A DNA stretch of 64,000 nt from Pagrus major. Its lineage: Eukaryota > Chordata > Actinopteri > Spariformes > Sparidae. The stretch is from assembly GCF_040436345.1 (NCBI RefSeq), contig NC_133237.1:22573749-22637748 (forward strand), read 5' to 3'. Both the position numbers and the translations under genes were made by a program. Of the stretch, positions 1-12,200 are shown in pieces (the first letter of the stretch is position 1; every line of letters starts with the position of its first letter). Below the pieces are notes generated by a model. The model was not told the origin of the DNA. It saw only the letters and a program-made list of their open reading frames with translations, and searched no databases.

Positions 1-2427
1 GGCTTTCTCCTCTTTTCTTAAGAAGCCACCCCGCTGCAGGTCATAACTCCACTTTCAACTACTCATTATGAGTCCATTAGTCATCATTAATTAATCATTA
101 TCTCTCTTGCTTATACAGTAGATCAGTGGTCATTATTTGAGAACCTGTCTATAAAAAAGCAGCTTCCCCAGTGTTTTCCTTTCGCCACACATTCACAGAG
201 ACACTCATAAAAGGTTATGGTAATGACGTACAAATATAGTGTTCAGTTGTTCTGGTCGGAAGTCATCATTAATTATAGCGTGTGTGAGCAGTTGTAAGAC
301 TTCAGAGCACACTTGTGTTGTAGCACATTGTGTTGTAGATGCAGATTGATGTTTTTTTTGCGTGAACTATGAAGGTGGCATTACTGCCCTCGCAGACTCA
401 GTGGCTGCTATTTTTGAGAGCAGTGTTACTGGAGTGATTGTTTTCAGGGTGACAAAGGACGTATTATCTGTGGTATAATAAGTGAGGAATTGCACCATTG
501 TTTAAGTTTTATATTTGGTGCGTGGCTGTCAGTGATTTCTGCTGCCTGGCTGTGGTGCAGACGCCCTAACCCCTTTACAAAAGCCCCCAACCGTCAATTC
601 CTGGGATTTTGTCTGGCAATCAATTTCCAAGCCAAAGTGCCTGTCATGTGCCTTCACAACACAGACACCGGGAGCTTTTGAGAATACACTGGCTGGATGT
701 GCTGTGTTTCTCTGGGCCACAGCCTGCTGGATTATAGATTGTGCGTTATCTACAGGTGCATACAGTATAGATCACAGCCATGTCTACACTTGACCACATC
801 AAATCCAGTGGAAAAGCTCGTTAAAGAACTGGCAGCTCGATCCATGTAGCTTATACAGTTTGTCCCTCAGGACCAGTCACATGATAAGGCTGATGGCTGA
901 TGATGAGCCTCTCGGTTTCTGTCTCAAAGGTTATGATAGTCATGCTTTTTATCATCAGCGACACTACAGGATAATCTACTTCCAGTTATGATATGGATGT
1001 GTATGCCCTCAGGCTGATGTGTTAAATTAAGTCCAGAGGAACATGAAGGTCAAAATATGCTCATCCTGTTCGACTCAATTACATAGAGTGTCAATGTCAC
1101 CATGAAAGGATGCTGTTAATATTTCTCTTTCATTTTGGCACCTCAGGAGGAGTGTAATGAATTAAACGTAAGACAAACACACGTAGAAAATCTTCACCTC
1201 TGTCTCTGTCACTCTGAAGCTTTCACAGTCAAACACACACTTGGAGAAAACAACGGCTGACTAATGGCTTATAAAAGGTGCGTTATTGAGAAAAAACACA
1301 AAGGCTAATCTCGAGGCGTCTGTTTGAAGCCGCTAATGACCGACTGGAGCAGAATGTAAAGCTTGTAACTGTATTGATGTGCTGCTGTATCTCTCTGTGT
1401 CATTTGTCTGACGTTAAAACATCAAACGGGAAAGGAACGAGAAGTGGGAACAATAGTTGAGAAGAACAAGCTCATGAGTCACGTCCAAGCGTTATTCATG
1501 AGTGATTGACACTGTTGGGTTAAACAGTGACTGACACTGGCAGAGAAAATAACGCTGGGGAGAAAGTCTTTCATTCGCACCTGGATTATGATTGTGTTAT
1601 ATATGTCTGTCAACCCACTGTGGCCTTATCGGCTGCTTTACTTCTCAGTGTGAACTCTGTAAAGGCTTTATAATTTTCTCCATGTTTGACCGCGTTATAA
1701 TGTAAATATTCAAACATAAAGGGTCCCTTTTCTCCGTCATCACAGAATTCCATTTACCTGTATTTACCAGCTCCTTTTCCTCTGCTGTTACCATAGAGAC
1801 ACTCACATCCCTATCAGCAAGGCGCCTTTGGCTGCCGGGCTCATTGGCTCTCTCAGGAGAGAGACACTGGTGAGCAAGTGTTTCCTTGGCACGACTTCGG
1901 CACCGATGTAGCGAGAGAGGCATTTACTTGGCTTTGACAGTGTTTCCTTGGCAGCCGGCGCCCCACTGTCGGTGGCACGTCGACCCGTTTTGTCACTTTG
2001 GGTTGACGGCTGAGACAGAGTGAAATCCAGTTGGGAGAGATCCACTCCTGTAATTGAAATGAGTCCACCTGGGAGAAACGGCTCCGCGGTGCCTGTTAGC
2101 TGTCAACAACCCTTCCTTTCCAGCCTGCATGTATAGTGGATGTGATGTGATGCCTCAGCAGGGTGTTTTTTTCTCTGTCTGTGACACCATAGTCTGAAGT
2201 TGGGGAAACATGTTTTCTGTTTACAACAGCAAGAAAAAAAAATGCCTCAGATATTTCAGCTACACAGCCTGTTAAAGATGCCACAAAGAGAGCGTGACAG
2301 TGTTTTATCTAAGCAAGTAGAGCATGAAACAGGGAAGATTTCTCACCTTACACAGCTGTAGCCTCTGATCTTCAGTGACAAAATGCTCATAAATGCAAAG
2401 TTGTCTCAGCAGTCAAGCAAGGCCTGA

Positions 2428-2676
2428 CAACCATGATTCATTGACTAATTGGTTTAGTCTATTAAATGTCAAAAACATTTTCCCAGAGCCCAGAGTGACG
2501 TCTTAAAATTGCTTCGTTTTGTGCAACTCATAGTCTTGTCATTTAAGAAAAGCAGTAAATCATGTCTTTAAGAAGATGGAACCCGCAAATGTTTACAGTT
2601 GTACTTCGATCGATTATCAAAATAGTTACTTAACATCTTGACTAATCGATGAATCCAGTAATTGTTGCAGCTGTAT
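2428..2676 (+). repeat. Dispersed repeat with ATTAATCGATT-type ends, copy 1
   Basis: The segment begins with a TTGACTAATTGGTTTAGTC-like motif and contains text resembling 'AAATGTCAAAAAC', 'CCCAGAGTGACGTC' and 'GATTATCAAAATAGTT'. It ends at an ATCGATGAATCCAGTAATTGTTGCAGCTG motif (key part 2646-2672). The same order of motifs occurs at 62815-63163 and, reversed, at 38843-39003. I recognise it as a common teleost interspersed repeat whose ends read as variants of GATTAATCGATTA; the family name was not determined. The copy is diverged and non-coding. Confidence 0.55.
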
Positions 2677-3651
2677 TTTCCTGTGTTGGAGTGTTTCATA
2701 AATGTCCAAAATCTGGATAAGCTCTGTGGTTTCTTGACATTTCCTTTGCCACTGCTGTCTGTAGAAATTTCATAATGGCTGATATCTTGACTCCTCTCTG
2801 CGTCTCCTATTCGACTGATTATAACACTAATAGCAAAGCATATACACCCCAGTGTGCTATTATAGCTTCAATATTCACGGAAAATTCTCACTGAAGCTCT
2901 GTAGCCACAAAAGTGGTATTCGGCACAGATATTTCTCGCATAGACCCCAAAGAGGTGGAATTCTCCGTTAGACCTGGTATGAACAGAACGGTTCACTTAA
3001 ATTACACAAATCTAAATAGACCTAGGGGGGATGTGAGAGGGGTGAAGATGGTAAACATCCGGTGAACATCCATCAGCTACTTTTTGACCTGGTGGAACCT
3101 CTTGTTTCAGCGGATAACTAAATAAAGTTTGCTATTATACTCTCATATTTATGACATGTTTCTGGTGCAGTCACAGTGGAGATTGACAGCACGGAGCATC
3201 AACAACTCTGAGACTCAGTCAGATGTAAAGAGCTCTCTGAAGACTTTTGGCAGTGACGCTCAAAAAGCATTCAAGGATAAATCCATCATACAAGAGGCAG
3301 ATTCCCACTTCAATAGACCACGAGGCAATACCACAAGACATGTTGACAACTAGCTGGCTAGCTGAATGTTTATACAGACACATTCACTTTGACTGAAAAT
3401 AGATGGTAAGACGACAACTTATCCCTGTCTGAGGGAATTCCAACAGTTTCTCACTGGAGCGCATTGGAAATGCCACACTGATGATATCTGACAGAGCAGG
3501 AGTACCGACACTTCAGTCTAATTGAGAAAAGTGTGGATACTCTAAGTGGATAACAGGTGTCAGCCTCCCAGATCGATAGCATACTGTCCTTTGGCTCGGC
3601 CAATGATGCAACTTGTATTACGAATTTCTGGCATACTCAGAGCTGAAGAGC

Positions 3652-3683
3652 CGACTGCTCGCTGCTCACTGCTCGCTGCTCGA
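3652..3683. repeat. Short tandem repeat, 14-nt unit twice
   Basis: A unit reading CTGCTCGCTGCTCA is followed directly by a second, nearly identical unit. It is a short low-complexity tandem duplication with no coding context. Confidence 0.6.
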
Positions 3684-5554
3684 TGTTGCAATTGGCCTTG
3701 AGCACCGAATGATAGCAGACACGCAGGCAAATATGTTTCATTTTCTGGATCCTTTCGGTGTAAGCACAGTGATTTCAAAACAGAAAACCTTCCGCAGCGC
3801 CATCCAAAAGAAAAAAAAAGTCAAAATGAATCAACATTTCTTATAAAATGAGCAGCATCAGCTCAAATCTCTCTCCACGAGCACACTGAGCTAATTGTCC
3901 TCTATTACAGTTGGATAATAACGGTGGCTATTGTGTCTTTTGCTGGCTGGAGACTGAACAAGCCCCCAGCCCACGGTTCATTGCTTCCTTTTCACATAGA
4001 TGTACAGACATTGGCTGTCAACTATTGAAAAGAGCGTCTGGCTGTCTGAGTCCGTCCGTCTGTCTCCTGTAACAACTTCTCCATCAATCAAAGCCTCCCT
4101 CTTGTGTCCTTGTTGTCTCTTTTTGAGTGCTCTGTCTCTTCCTTCTTCAATGCTGTTCGTCGGCACATTGACTGTCGGAGCCTCTCAAAGCCATCCAGGT
4201 GGAGCTAGTTCCGTTTATAACAACCTTGCATCACAGTTAAAATGCCGTAAATTGGACAAGCAGGGACAAAAGTGATTGGATGCTGTTAGGGAGTCGCTTT
4301 GATTTGACAATCAGCTTCACTCTCTTCCTCAGTTGCTAGGCAGATGTGCGAGCATTCCTGAGTGATTCGTTTTAGCAGCTGACATTTATGCGATTAATGA
4401 CCTTGCAATCAAATCATTTTCATGTTTTTTTCTCATTTAAATGAATAATGAAATGAAATGTACACAGCCCCGCCGCCTCAGTGGCTTGAAATGTTGTGTT
4501 GTACTTGAGAACTGTGGCAGCTCATAAATGTATTCTGTTCCTGTGAGGATTCAGTGACCGACTTCAATATTGAACTGCAGGTATTTATAGACGCCCAACC
4601 TTCTGTTGAGATTAAAAGGATTAAAACGTAATAACAGGTAGATATACCACTGATACATAATGAAGTTCAATGTCTGACGTGTGATAAAAAAGGTCATAAA
4701 GGAGCATTACAGTTAAAAATAATCATGCCAATTATAAGGCTCTTGAGAATAAAGTATCCAGTTTATATCTGGCCTCCTGTTCCCACAGACTCAGACAGCA
4801 GACTCAACTTCAACCTTATGTTATGGACTAAACTGAGCTGATATACAAGCAATTATTGTGCTATTGCAAAGACACGGCAAAGTTTGCTTACTTAACATTT
4901 TTTTCTCCACGCTTTTACTTGAGGAAAATGCAGAGATGCACACTTTCAGTGGATATACATGAGCAGAACACTTTATCTCCTTCTCTAGCTCTTCCTCTGT
5001 GGGGAGCACTGACAGTGCACAATATTGTTATGAGGTCATATAATTGAGTTAAACTTTAAAGACACCATGAGGCCAAAATGAGAGTTTACTTTATGGCACT
5101 GGGTCTCAGCGAATTGCTTAGCAACACAGCGCCAGTCTCTCTGAGGTCACCAGATGGGCTCATTTTTCTAAATTCAGATTTCACAGTCAGGATAATCTGA
5201 GTATACCTGTCCCTGCGAAAGCTCAGATAACAGTCCTGCTTCTGTTAAAGTAAAAAGCCTTCGTGTGTTAAAATCTGCAAGAAAGTCATGAATTTATCTA
5301 ATGTTTGTTTATTATGTATGATGAATGCATTCCCATTTTTCTCATTCATTACCATCATCAACATATTATCTGGTTTGTTTACAAAAAAGACCAGTTTTTA
5401 TATTTCAAGTTTATTTCTAAGGCACGTTGCCAAAGTTTGCAGAAGTTTGTTCTTCTCATTAAATCTGCAAACCCACATTTCAGGACACTTTCCTGCAAGC
5501 TCTTCTTTTGTTGACCATCAGTATTATATCATTATATTTATGGCACTTCTTCAG

Positions 5555-5668
5555 CTAAATAAAAAAAGATTTCTCCGTGGAAGAGGAACTTGAAAAACAT
5601 AACTCGTAATATTTTATTCCATTTCTGCCTGAAAATCTCCCTGAATCCTACACACTGGACCTTTAAGT
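5555..5668 (-). repeat. Fragment of teleost repeat ending in the 'TCCAGTGTGTAGGATT' motif
   Basis: On the minus strand the stretch begins with an AAAGGTCCAGTGTGTAGGAT terminus and continues with a 'CAGAAATGGAATA..ATATT' motif. That order is familiar from a very abundant teleost non-autonomous repeat. The distal part of the family is not clearly present, so this is probably a truncated or diverged copy. Confidence 0.45.
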
Positions 5669-6203
5669 GAAGGTTTTGAACACATCTTCCTCCACTGCTT
5701 GCAGCTTTCAGATCCTCTCATATTGTTTACACTGCAGATGTCCCCGGTTTATGATTAAGACACTCAGAAACCATTTATGTACACAGCACTTTTACTTTGC
5801 TCTTTTTTCTTGCCATTTTGTTTTAGTGACACAGTCATTTTTGTGAAATTGCTACTATGAGGCTGCTGTGGCTCTTGGCTCTCTGAGGCTCATTTGCACA
5901 TTTTGTACAAAGAGTGATCCCAAAAATAAAAGTCAATTGACTCTGAAGTGACCAGACTAAAACGTAGAAGATAAATTTCACACCCTGCGGCATCAGTAAG
6001 ACTCGGACAGAAATAGAACACACTTTCTGCCGAGGAAGAGTATAATTATGTTTAAATAATGAGGGGAGGTGATTATGCAGCTGATTAGACTAAAAGAATC
6101 CCCAAAACTAATTGTGTTTCTAGAAACAACCGGTTTATAACTCCCTTTCCTTAACGCTGCCAATCAGGGGTGTGATGTCTGCTCTTTGTGTCTGTCCTGG
6201 CAG

Positions 6204-6212
6204 TGAAAGATC
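6204..6212 (+). other. baiap3: Splice acceptor and 5'UTR stub of baiap3 first coding exon
   Basis: A pyrimidine-leaning stretch ends in CTGGCAG at 6203. The exon then reads TGAAAGATC before ATG at 6213. The TGA at 6204-6206 is in frame with that ATG, so if the acceptor is used no more upstream in-frame start is possible. This fixes the start codon and implies a separate upstream non-coding exon. Confidence 0.6.
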
Positions 6213-9200
6213 ATGACGACGCTGCTGGACCTGAAGAGTAGTGTGCTGAGGCAGGTGCAGAGGAGCCAGTCGCTGAGGAGCCGAAGGGAACCGCCACCCA
6301 CCGCCAGCAGCCCCCTCACACACTGTCCTGAGCCCTTACCTCGCAGGTGAGTCGCTGCTGTGCACACATACACACTTTTCACGACATCAGTTTCTGCCAG
6401 GTTTCCAGGTATTATGAAGGTTTTTCGATCATGTGGCACTTGTGGATTTTGTGGGCACTTTGTACGTAGCGCTCTTTCGTTGAACAAGTTATTAATAACT
6501 CTTCTGGGGTTCCATGCAGCCCAATCGCTAGGAATATGTTCACATTTGGATGTGTCATAGGCCTACGTACCATACTGACATCTACTAAAACCATACCACG
6601 CTCACATTACATATTCATGACCTGACTTTCATGTCTGGAGGTGGAGGGGATGGTGGTGGAGTTACAGGCCGGAAGGCAGTCAAGCCAGTGATCGCAGTTA
6701 GAGTTTCAACCTCTATAAGTGTGAAACCACCGGATATCTTTAAGGGGACCTCGAGAAACGTACATTGCCAACATTAATGTATCATGTAGCGATGCTGAAC
6801 ATTTAAATTGAAGCTTGTATAGCTTGAACTTTGTGTCTTTTCATATTAGAAGTACAGCTGTGATGCGTTCCCTGCCTTTGGTTTTGAATTACCCTCTGCA
6901 TTACTGTTAGACGCAAATTAAGCCCACTTGAATTTGAGCAAGAAGCAGGAGGCAGGCTGTTTATTGATACATCACTCTGTCTGGAAAGATCGTTTCTAGC
7001 TACAGTTAATATTTGCCTGATTGTTGCCTATTAGAACAAGTAATAGCTTCTATAATGAGAGTCTTTTTATCGGAAAATTTGAATAGCAGACAGTGTAGCT
7101 CAAAAGGATAATGACAGCCTTTACGAAAACAGCGGCACAAGCTCATAAGCAGTAAATCATGGCTGTTATTTATTTGTTCTACACTTGCCGTCCAGCTGGA
7201 GCCACAGGCCATCATTTCTTGTCAACAGCGAGTGTTTTATCGTGGGTGACATTTATTCCAGAGTTGTGACTTGCTGTGAGCGGGGCCCTGCACGAGCTGC
7301 CTCTCCCCCAAAGGAAACATCAACCACACTATTACATGCACAGTCAGGCTCTGACTTGGAACACAAATGCTGCTTTCTTGCATATCCGTTTACACAACAT
7401 GGTTCTGATATCCACATGTCTCCTTCAGCATATGAGTGCAGCACGGTACAGCACACCGCTGTTTTTACTTGAGTGAGAACATCTCACTGCATCTTAAATC
7501 AGAGGAGCAAATCGCCTTATATTTTAGCGTCTGTATGTATGTGTTTTGTTTGTAAATCCTTACATGAAAGTTATATGTACATGGGTTTAGATGCAGCTCC
7601 TCAAAAGTGAGGATTTGCTGCTGTTTCTTATCCCAAATTATAGTAAATTGAACACAAATTATACACAATTGAACACATTTGTGTTTTGGGACTGTTGGTC
7701 GGAGAGACAAAGCAATCTGAAACGGTTACCTTGAGTGTTGCGTCGGGTATCTTTCAGTATTTTCACACATTTTAGAGACTAAACGATTCTCCAGTTAATC
7801 TAGAATAAACAGGTTCTAAGTGGATTATGTACCTCGGTCTTGATCTCGTCTGATCTCTCCCACCGTTGTCTCCTGTTGAACACTGTCTTTTCATCGCCTG
7901 CCAAAGTGCCACAGGTGAAATCATCAGATTTTTTTCAGCCTTGTTTTGAAGCTTCATCTGAAGCCAAAAGTAATAGTATGAACCTGAGGTTTCTATAGCA
8001 ACCTAAACGCAGGCTGCTGCCAGGACGTGAACTTGTACTTGTAATGACGACCATGTCTATTTTTAACATGGAAGATAACCTCAGATGCTGTGTTGAACAC
8101 TGATCAATTTAGGATTGAAGAGAGTAATACTATTCCTACAGAGCACAACATGGCACATTTCTCATGCATGTTTTTATTCAACGCATATTCTTAATATGTT
8201 TTATCAAATTAACATTTTCATCTATGTTTTTACACAGTCTATGTAACATCTGCCCCGGTTTGAGTCCTTCATTAAAGACTGATTTGAACAGTCAGTATCT
8301 CACCTTCTACTCATTTCCCTCGCCAACTCCCTGGTGCTACAGCCTTCCCACTGAGCCTCAGCCGTGCACATACCCGGAGTGCTCATCATTAGAGGCAGGC
8401 CGCTGATCTTTGTTATCCATTCAGGCTGCTGCTGCCCTGCCTGCACTCTCACTTTAATTGAGAATTTGCAAATGAGGCCGGGTGGATTTGGTCTGCTCCG
8501 TCCGCACTTGTTGACCTAGTAGTCCAGTCGGCTGTCGGAGCTGAGAGTGGCACGATGGAGGTGAACGTTTTAATTCAGTCGAGCAAATTATGGTTTTACC
8601 CCTACAGTAAGTGAGCAGGTTGTTAAGCCCGTGGAAGTGCACACGACACCGTCAGAGACGAGCCTGACTGAGTGTAATACAGCATAAAACAAGTAGGGAT
8701 TTACATTTAAATGTATATTTTGGTTTATCATTGTTTGCTTATTTCACTCCTCACTTCCATCTCTCTCACCAGCGGTGGACCACAACATGTTTTTAATTGT
8801 GAGCTTGCTACAGGGTCATTAATGAATTTGACTCAGTGTCACTGTTGAGTTCATTTTTTAATTAATGCAGAATAACACAGTGGGTTTGGAACGACATTAA
8901 ACAGAGACCTTAAATGAGCATGCCAGTACAGTAATTACTGACAGGCATAATATACATTTAAAAGATAAGGCTGGTGTTATTCTACATTGTTATTATTGTC
9001 AATAAATCAATTAAAACAACCCAAACCAATTCCGTCTCTCAATATTTTCCTAGTGGATCAAGCCCGTCAATTGTTAAAACTGAAGGTAGATATTTGTGTG
9101 CGCAGGAGACCAGAGACACAGACGTTTTTAAAAGTCTCTGTGTTTAGCTCTCAGAACTTTTGTAGCTTCTGGCTGAAAGTTTCCCTCCTGCGTCGCTGCT

Positions 9201-12200
9201 TGTGCCTTCAGATATCTGATATTTTTTATTGTTTCATCATGTTGGCTTTCAGCTACATAGAAGTTGGGTTAAGTCAACATTTCCCGCTACCTCCAACCGT
9301 AATGTTTTAGATTTATTGACACATTGGTGGCCCTGATCCAAGACCCACTGTCATTTACAGCACATCAATTTTGTATGTGTGACTTTAGCCTGGCAATAAG
9401 CAACTTTTTGACTTTGACTGATTATTCTTAAGTTAAAGCACAGTGACTGCACAGTGTAATCACTGTTGAAAAAGTGCCAACATCTGCTTATAAACCTCCC
9501 CATAGACCTCTCTTTCAGTGTGTTATGTGGGATGCAGGCGGGATTTTTTCCACAAAAATAAAGGTGTCATTGTGGCACATAGGAAGCGAGTCTGCCATTG
9601 CGTAAGAGGCATTGCTTTCCCCTGGTCGCTATCCTCAGGTAATGGTGGAAAAGCTGAAATAATGGTGAAAACCTGTGAAAAAGAGCCCCACTGATGGAGG
9701 CAGAGGGTGGAGTTGTCAATTTACACTATAGTGCCGTGTTTATAATGAAGGAACATGTCGAACATGTGAGTGCGACTCAATGATGTGTTTTTAATAGTCT
9801 TTGGGCAACAATGCAGCTCTATGGCACAGAATGATATGTATCTGGCTTTACTTGTTAGCCGGATCAATTCATTCAGGTTGATTGATTTTGGTCTTTCAGT
9901 GAGATTTGTTGCAAATATGGAAAATAAATCATCAGCCTTATCCTTTATACAAATAACCTCTGATACATGCAGGTATGGTCATTAGTTACAGACATGCTGT
10001 CCATTCAATGGGAAGAAATAGCCACAATATGGTATATAATATTCACTAAACAGCCTGCTACTGTCAGTGCTTCTAGCTGGGAGACGTGTTGAATAGAGAG
10101 ATCCTATCAGAGCTGTTGCATTCGTGTCTCCAGCCTTTTCACCTGTAGTGTTTAGCTGCTTAATCAAATGTGTAATTAGAGTAAAACAAACCATCTTGTG
10201 TGTAGTATTTGAGAGGGGATCCTTGTCACGGAGATCCTCAGCTCCGATAGGAGCCACAGGCTGATATTGTGCACTGACAACCGTGATGAATCAGATTAAA
10301 AAATCATCTTATTCCAGTGGAATGTATACAGACGTCACATTGTCTTTCATGCTGCAGCCAACGGTGATGTCCGCTCTATTAATTATTATGTATGCACTGC
10401 CACATTATATTGAAGTTTGAAGCGAGGGTTGCTGTCACCGTCACACTCCCAATTAGCCACATCTAAACACGCAGATAGAAGAAGTTCAGAGCGTTCTTGT
10501 TTTTATTTATGTTTTCCTTTTTATTTACTCTCCAGACAGGAAAACACAACTGTATGAATTCTGAAAATAAATGAGAATGAAATGACGGTTTAAAAAAAAA
10601 AAAATGAACCTGTTTCCTAGCAACATCAAATCAGTTTGTTATTCTGGTGGCATGTATGTGTGCATGTGCATGTGTGTGTGTGTAAGAGAGAGCGAGAGAG
10701 AGAGAGGTTGAAAGATATCAGCATCATCTTTTTTTTTTTAGATGTATCCAATCAGAATGGACTGGATTTTATTTCTGCTCATGAACACGTCGTCCCCAAG
10801 CTCCGAACAAAAGATCCCAGACTGTCGGGACAAATCCTTGAGCTCTGTGCTTGACTGACAGAAGATGGGACAGATTTCTCGATGGGAGAATGCCCTGGAT
10901 GATGGAGGATGGATGGGGAGAGAATTGAGTGTCTCGCAAGTATTAGAATCAAATGAAGCTTATTTGCACTATATGTGCAAATGAGAACTGTAAGCTCCAA
11001 AAAATAAACAAAAACCTCTCATCTCTTGTCAGTGGAACAGGCTTTGTTTTTGGAGTCGTTCACTGATTGTAGATTCTGGTTTTATGGTTTCAAGCTTTCA
11101 AACACTGACTGAGAGGTTTTAAATTAGAATAACAACTCAGTCTTTGATCAGTATTTGGAAAAAATCAACAAACACGCCATGTTGCTGAAAACTAAAGGCC
11201 TTTCCTTGTTGTACTTCTTGTCATAACAAATGAAAGGTTAAAAACAATACTTTTGTGATAAATTAGTATTTATCCATGTGTTGTCGTTATCCTCATTGCG
11301 ATCAATGTCTATCCTTCAGTGCAAAGCTACATGTGGGTTTTGGCGGCAAGGTGGCGGCACATCAGCCCCAGACTCCCTTAAAAAATCACAGTTTGTGAGT
11401 TGTTGAGGTAGGGGAAACTTTATAAACTAGTCTACAACATTTTTTTGATTATTTGCCCCCTCTTGTAAATTCGGCAAATGTAATACATTCAATTATGTCA
11501 CTGTATAAAGAATATTGTGTCAGTTTGTCCCATTATGTTGAAGTACAATGATTAGGCTACTCTATGAGGAGATAAATTATGTCTTTTTTAACAGCACATC
11601 AGCTGCACAGATGAGTGCAATCCACACGTTCACCTACAGTTATTTCTTACTGTATATCATTCATTTTGCTCCCATGTTGGTTTCATTGTTAATGCAGTTC
11701 TGTTGGAAAACGCATCTCTGGAGCTTTCATGGCCGATAATAGACGTATAGTTTAGAGGCGTGTCTTTTTTTATCCTCTAATTTTGGACAACAACCTATAT
11801 TTTGCTGTGAAAAGCATTTTCTGACATTTTATGGACCAAACATTTAATGGCATTGTCGAGAAAATAGTCGCAGCCCGACTAAAAGCACGACAGTGGCGGT
11901 GTGCATTTGTTCTGCTACGATTTTCACCCAACAGAGATTAACTACCCTACAGTTAATCTTGTATTGATTAAAGATTTCAATCATTTTAACTGAATCACCT
12001 TTCAGGTTTCACTGGGTTTCAGGCCGGTGGAAACCAGACCAGCTCTCCCAGCATGGCTGCCATTAGTCCTCATCAATACCTCAGGGGTTGCCATCCGCTC
12101 CCCCACCATGGCGAGAGTCAGTGGGTGCTGGTATAGGCTGCCACAGACCCGCTGTGATGTAATGACGCTAATAAAGGAGCGTGACAGGGCCTCTGCTGAC

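Larger units (their letters stand above)
1..6203. other. 5' flank or 5' non-coding intron of baiap3, no coding exon recognised
   Basis: No open reading frame here resembles a known protein; all are short and lack exon-like borders. Because the first coding exon of baiap3 begins right after a splice acceptor (AG at 6202-6203), at least one upstream non-coding exon is expected in or before this stretch. I could not locate it from donor motifs alone. The segment is AT-rich and contains two repeat remnants (2428-2676 and about 5555-5668). A somewhat more CpG-bearing patch at about 1820-2090 holds a short direct repeat (TGTTTCCTTGGCA near 1878 and 1940) but no clear promoter motif. Confidence 0.6.

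Noticed and set aside
1820..2090. Possible CpG-type promoter for baiap3
   Set aside because: CpG content is only slightly raised and no clear core motif or donor follows, so it was left unassigned.
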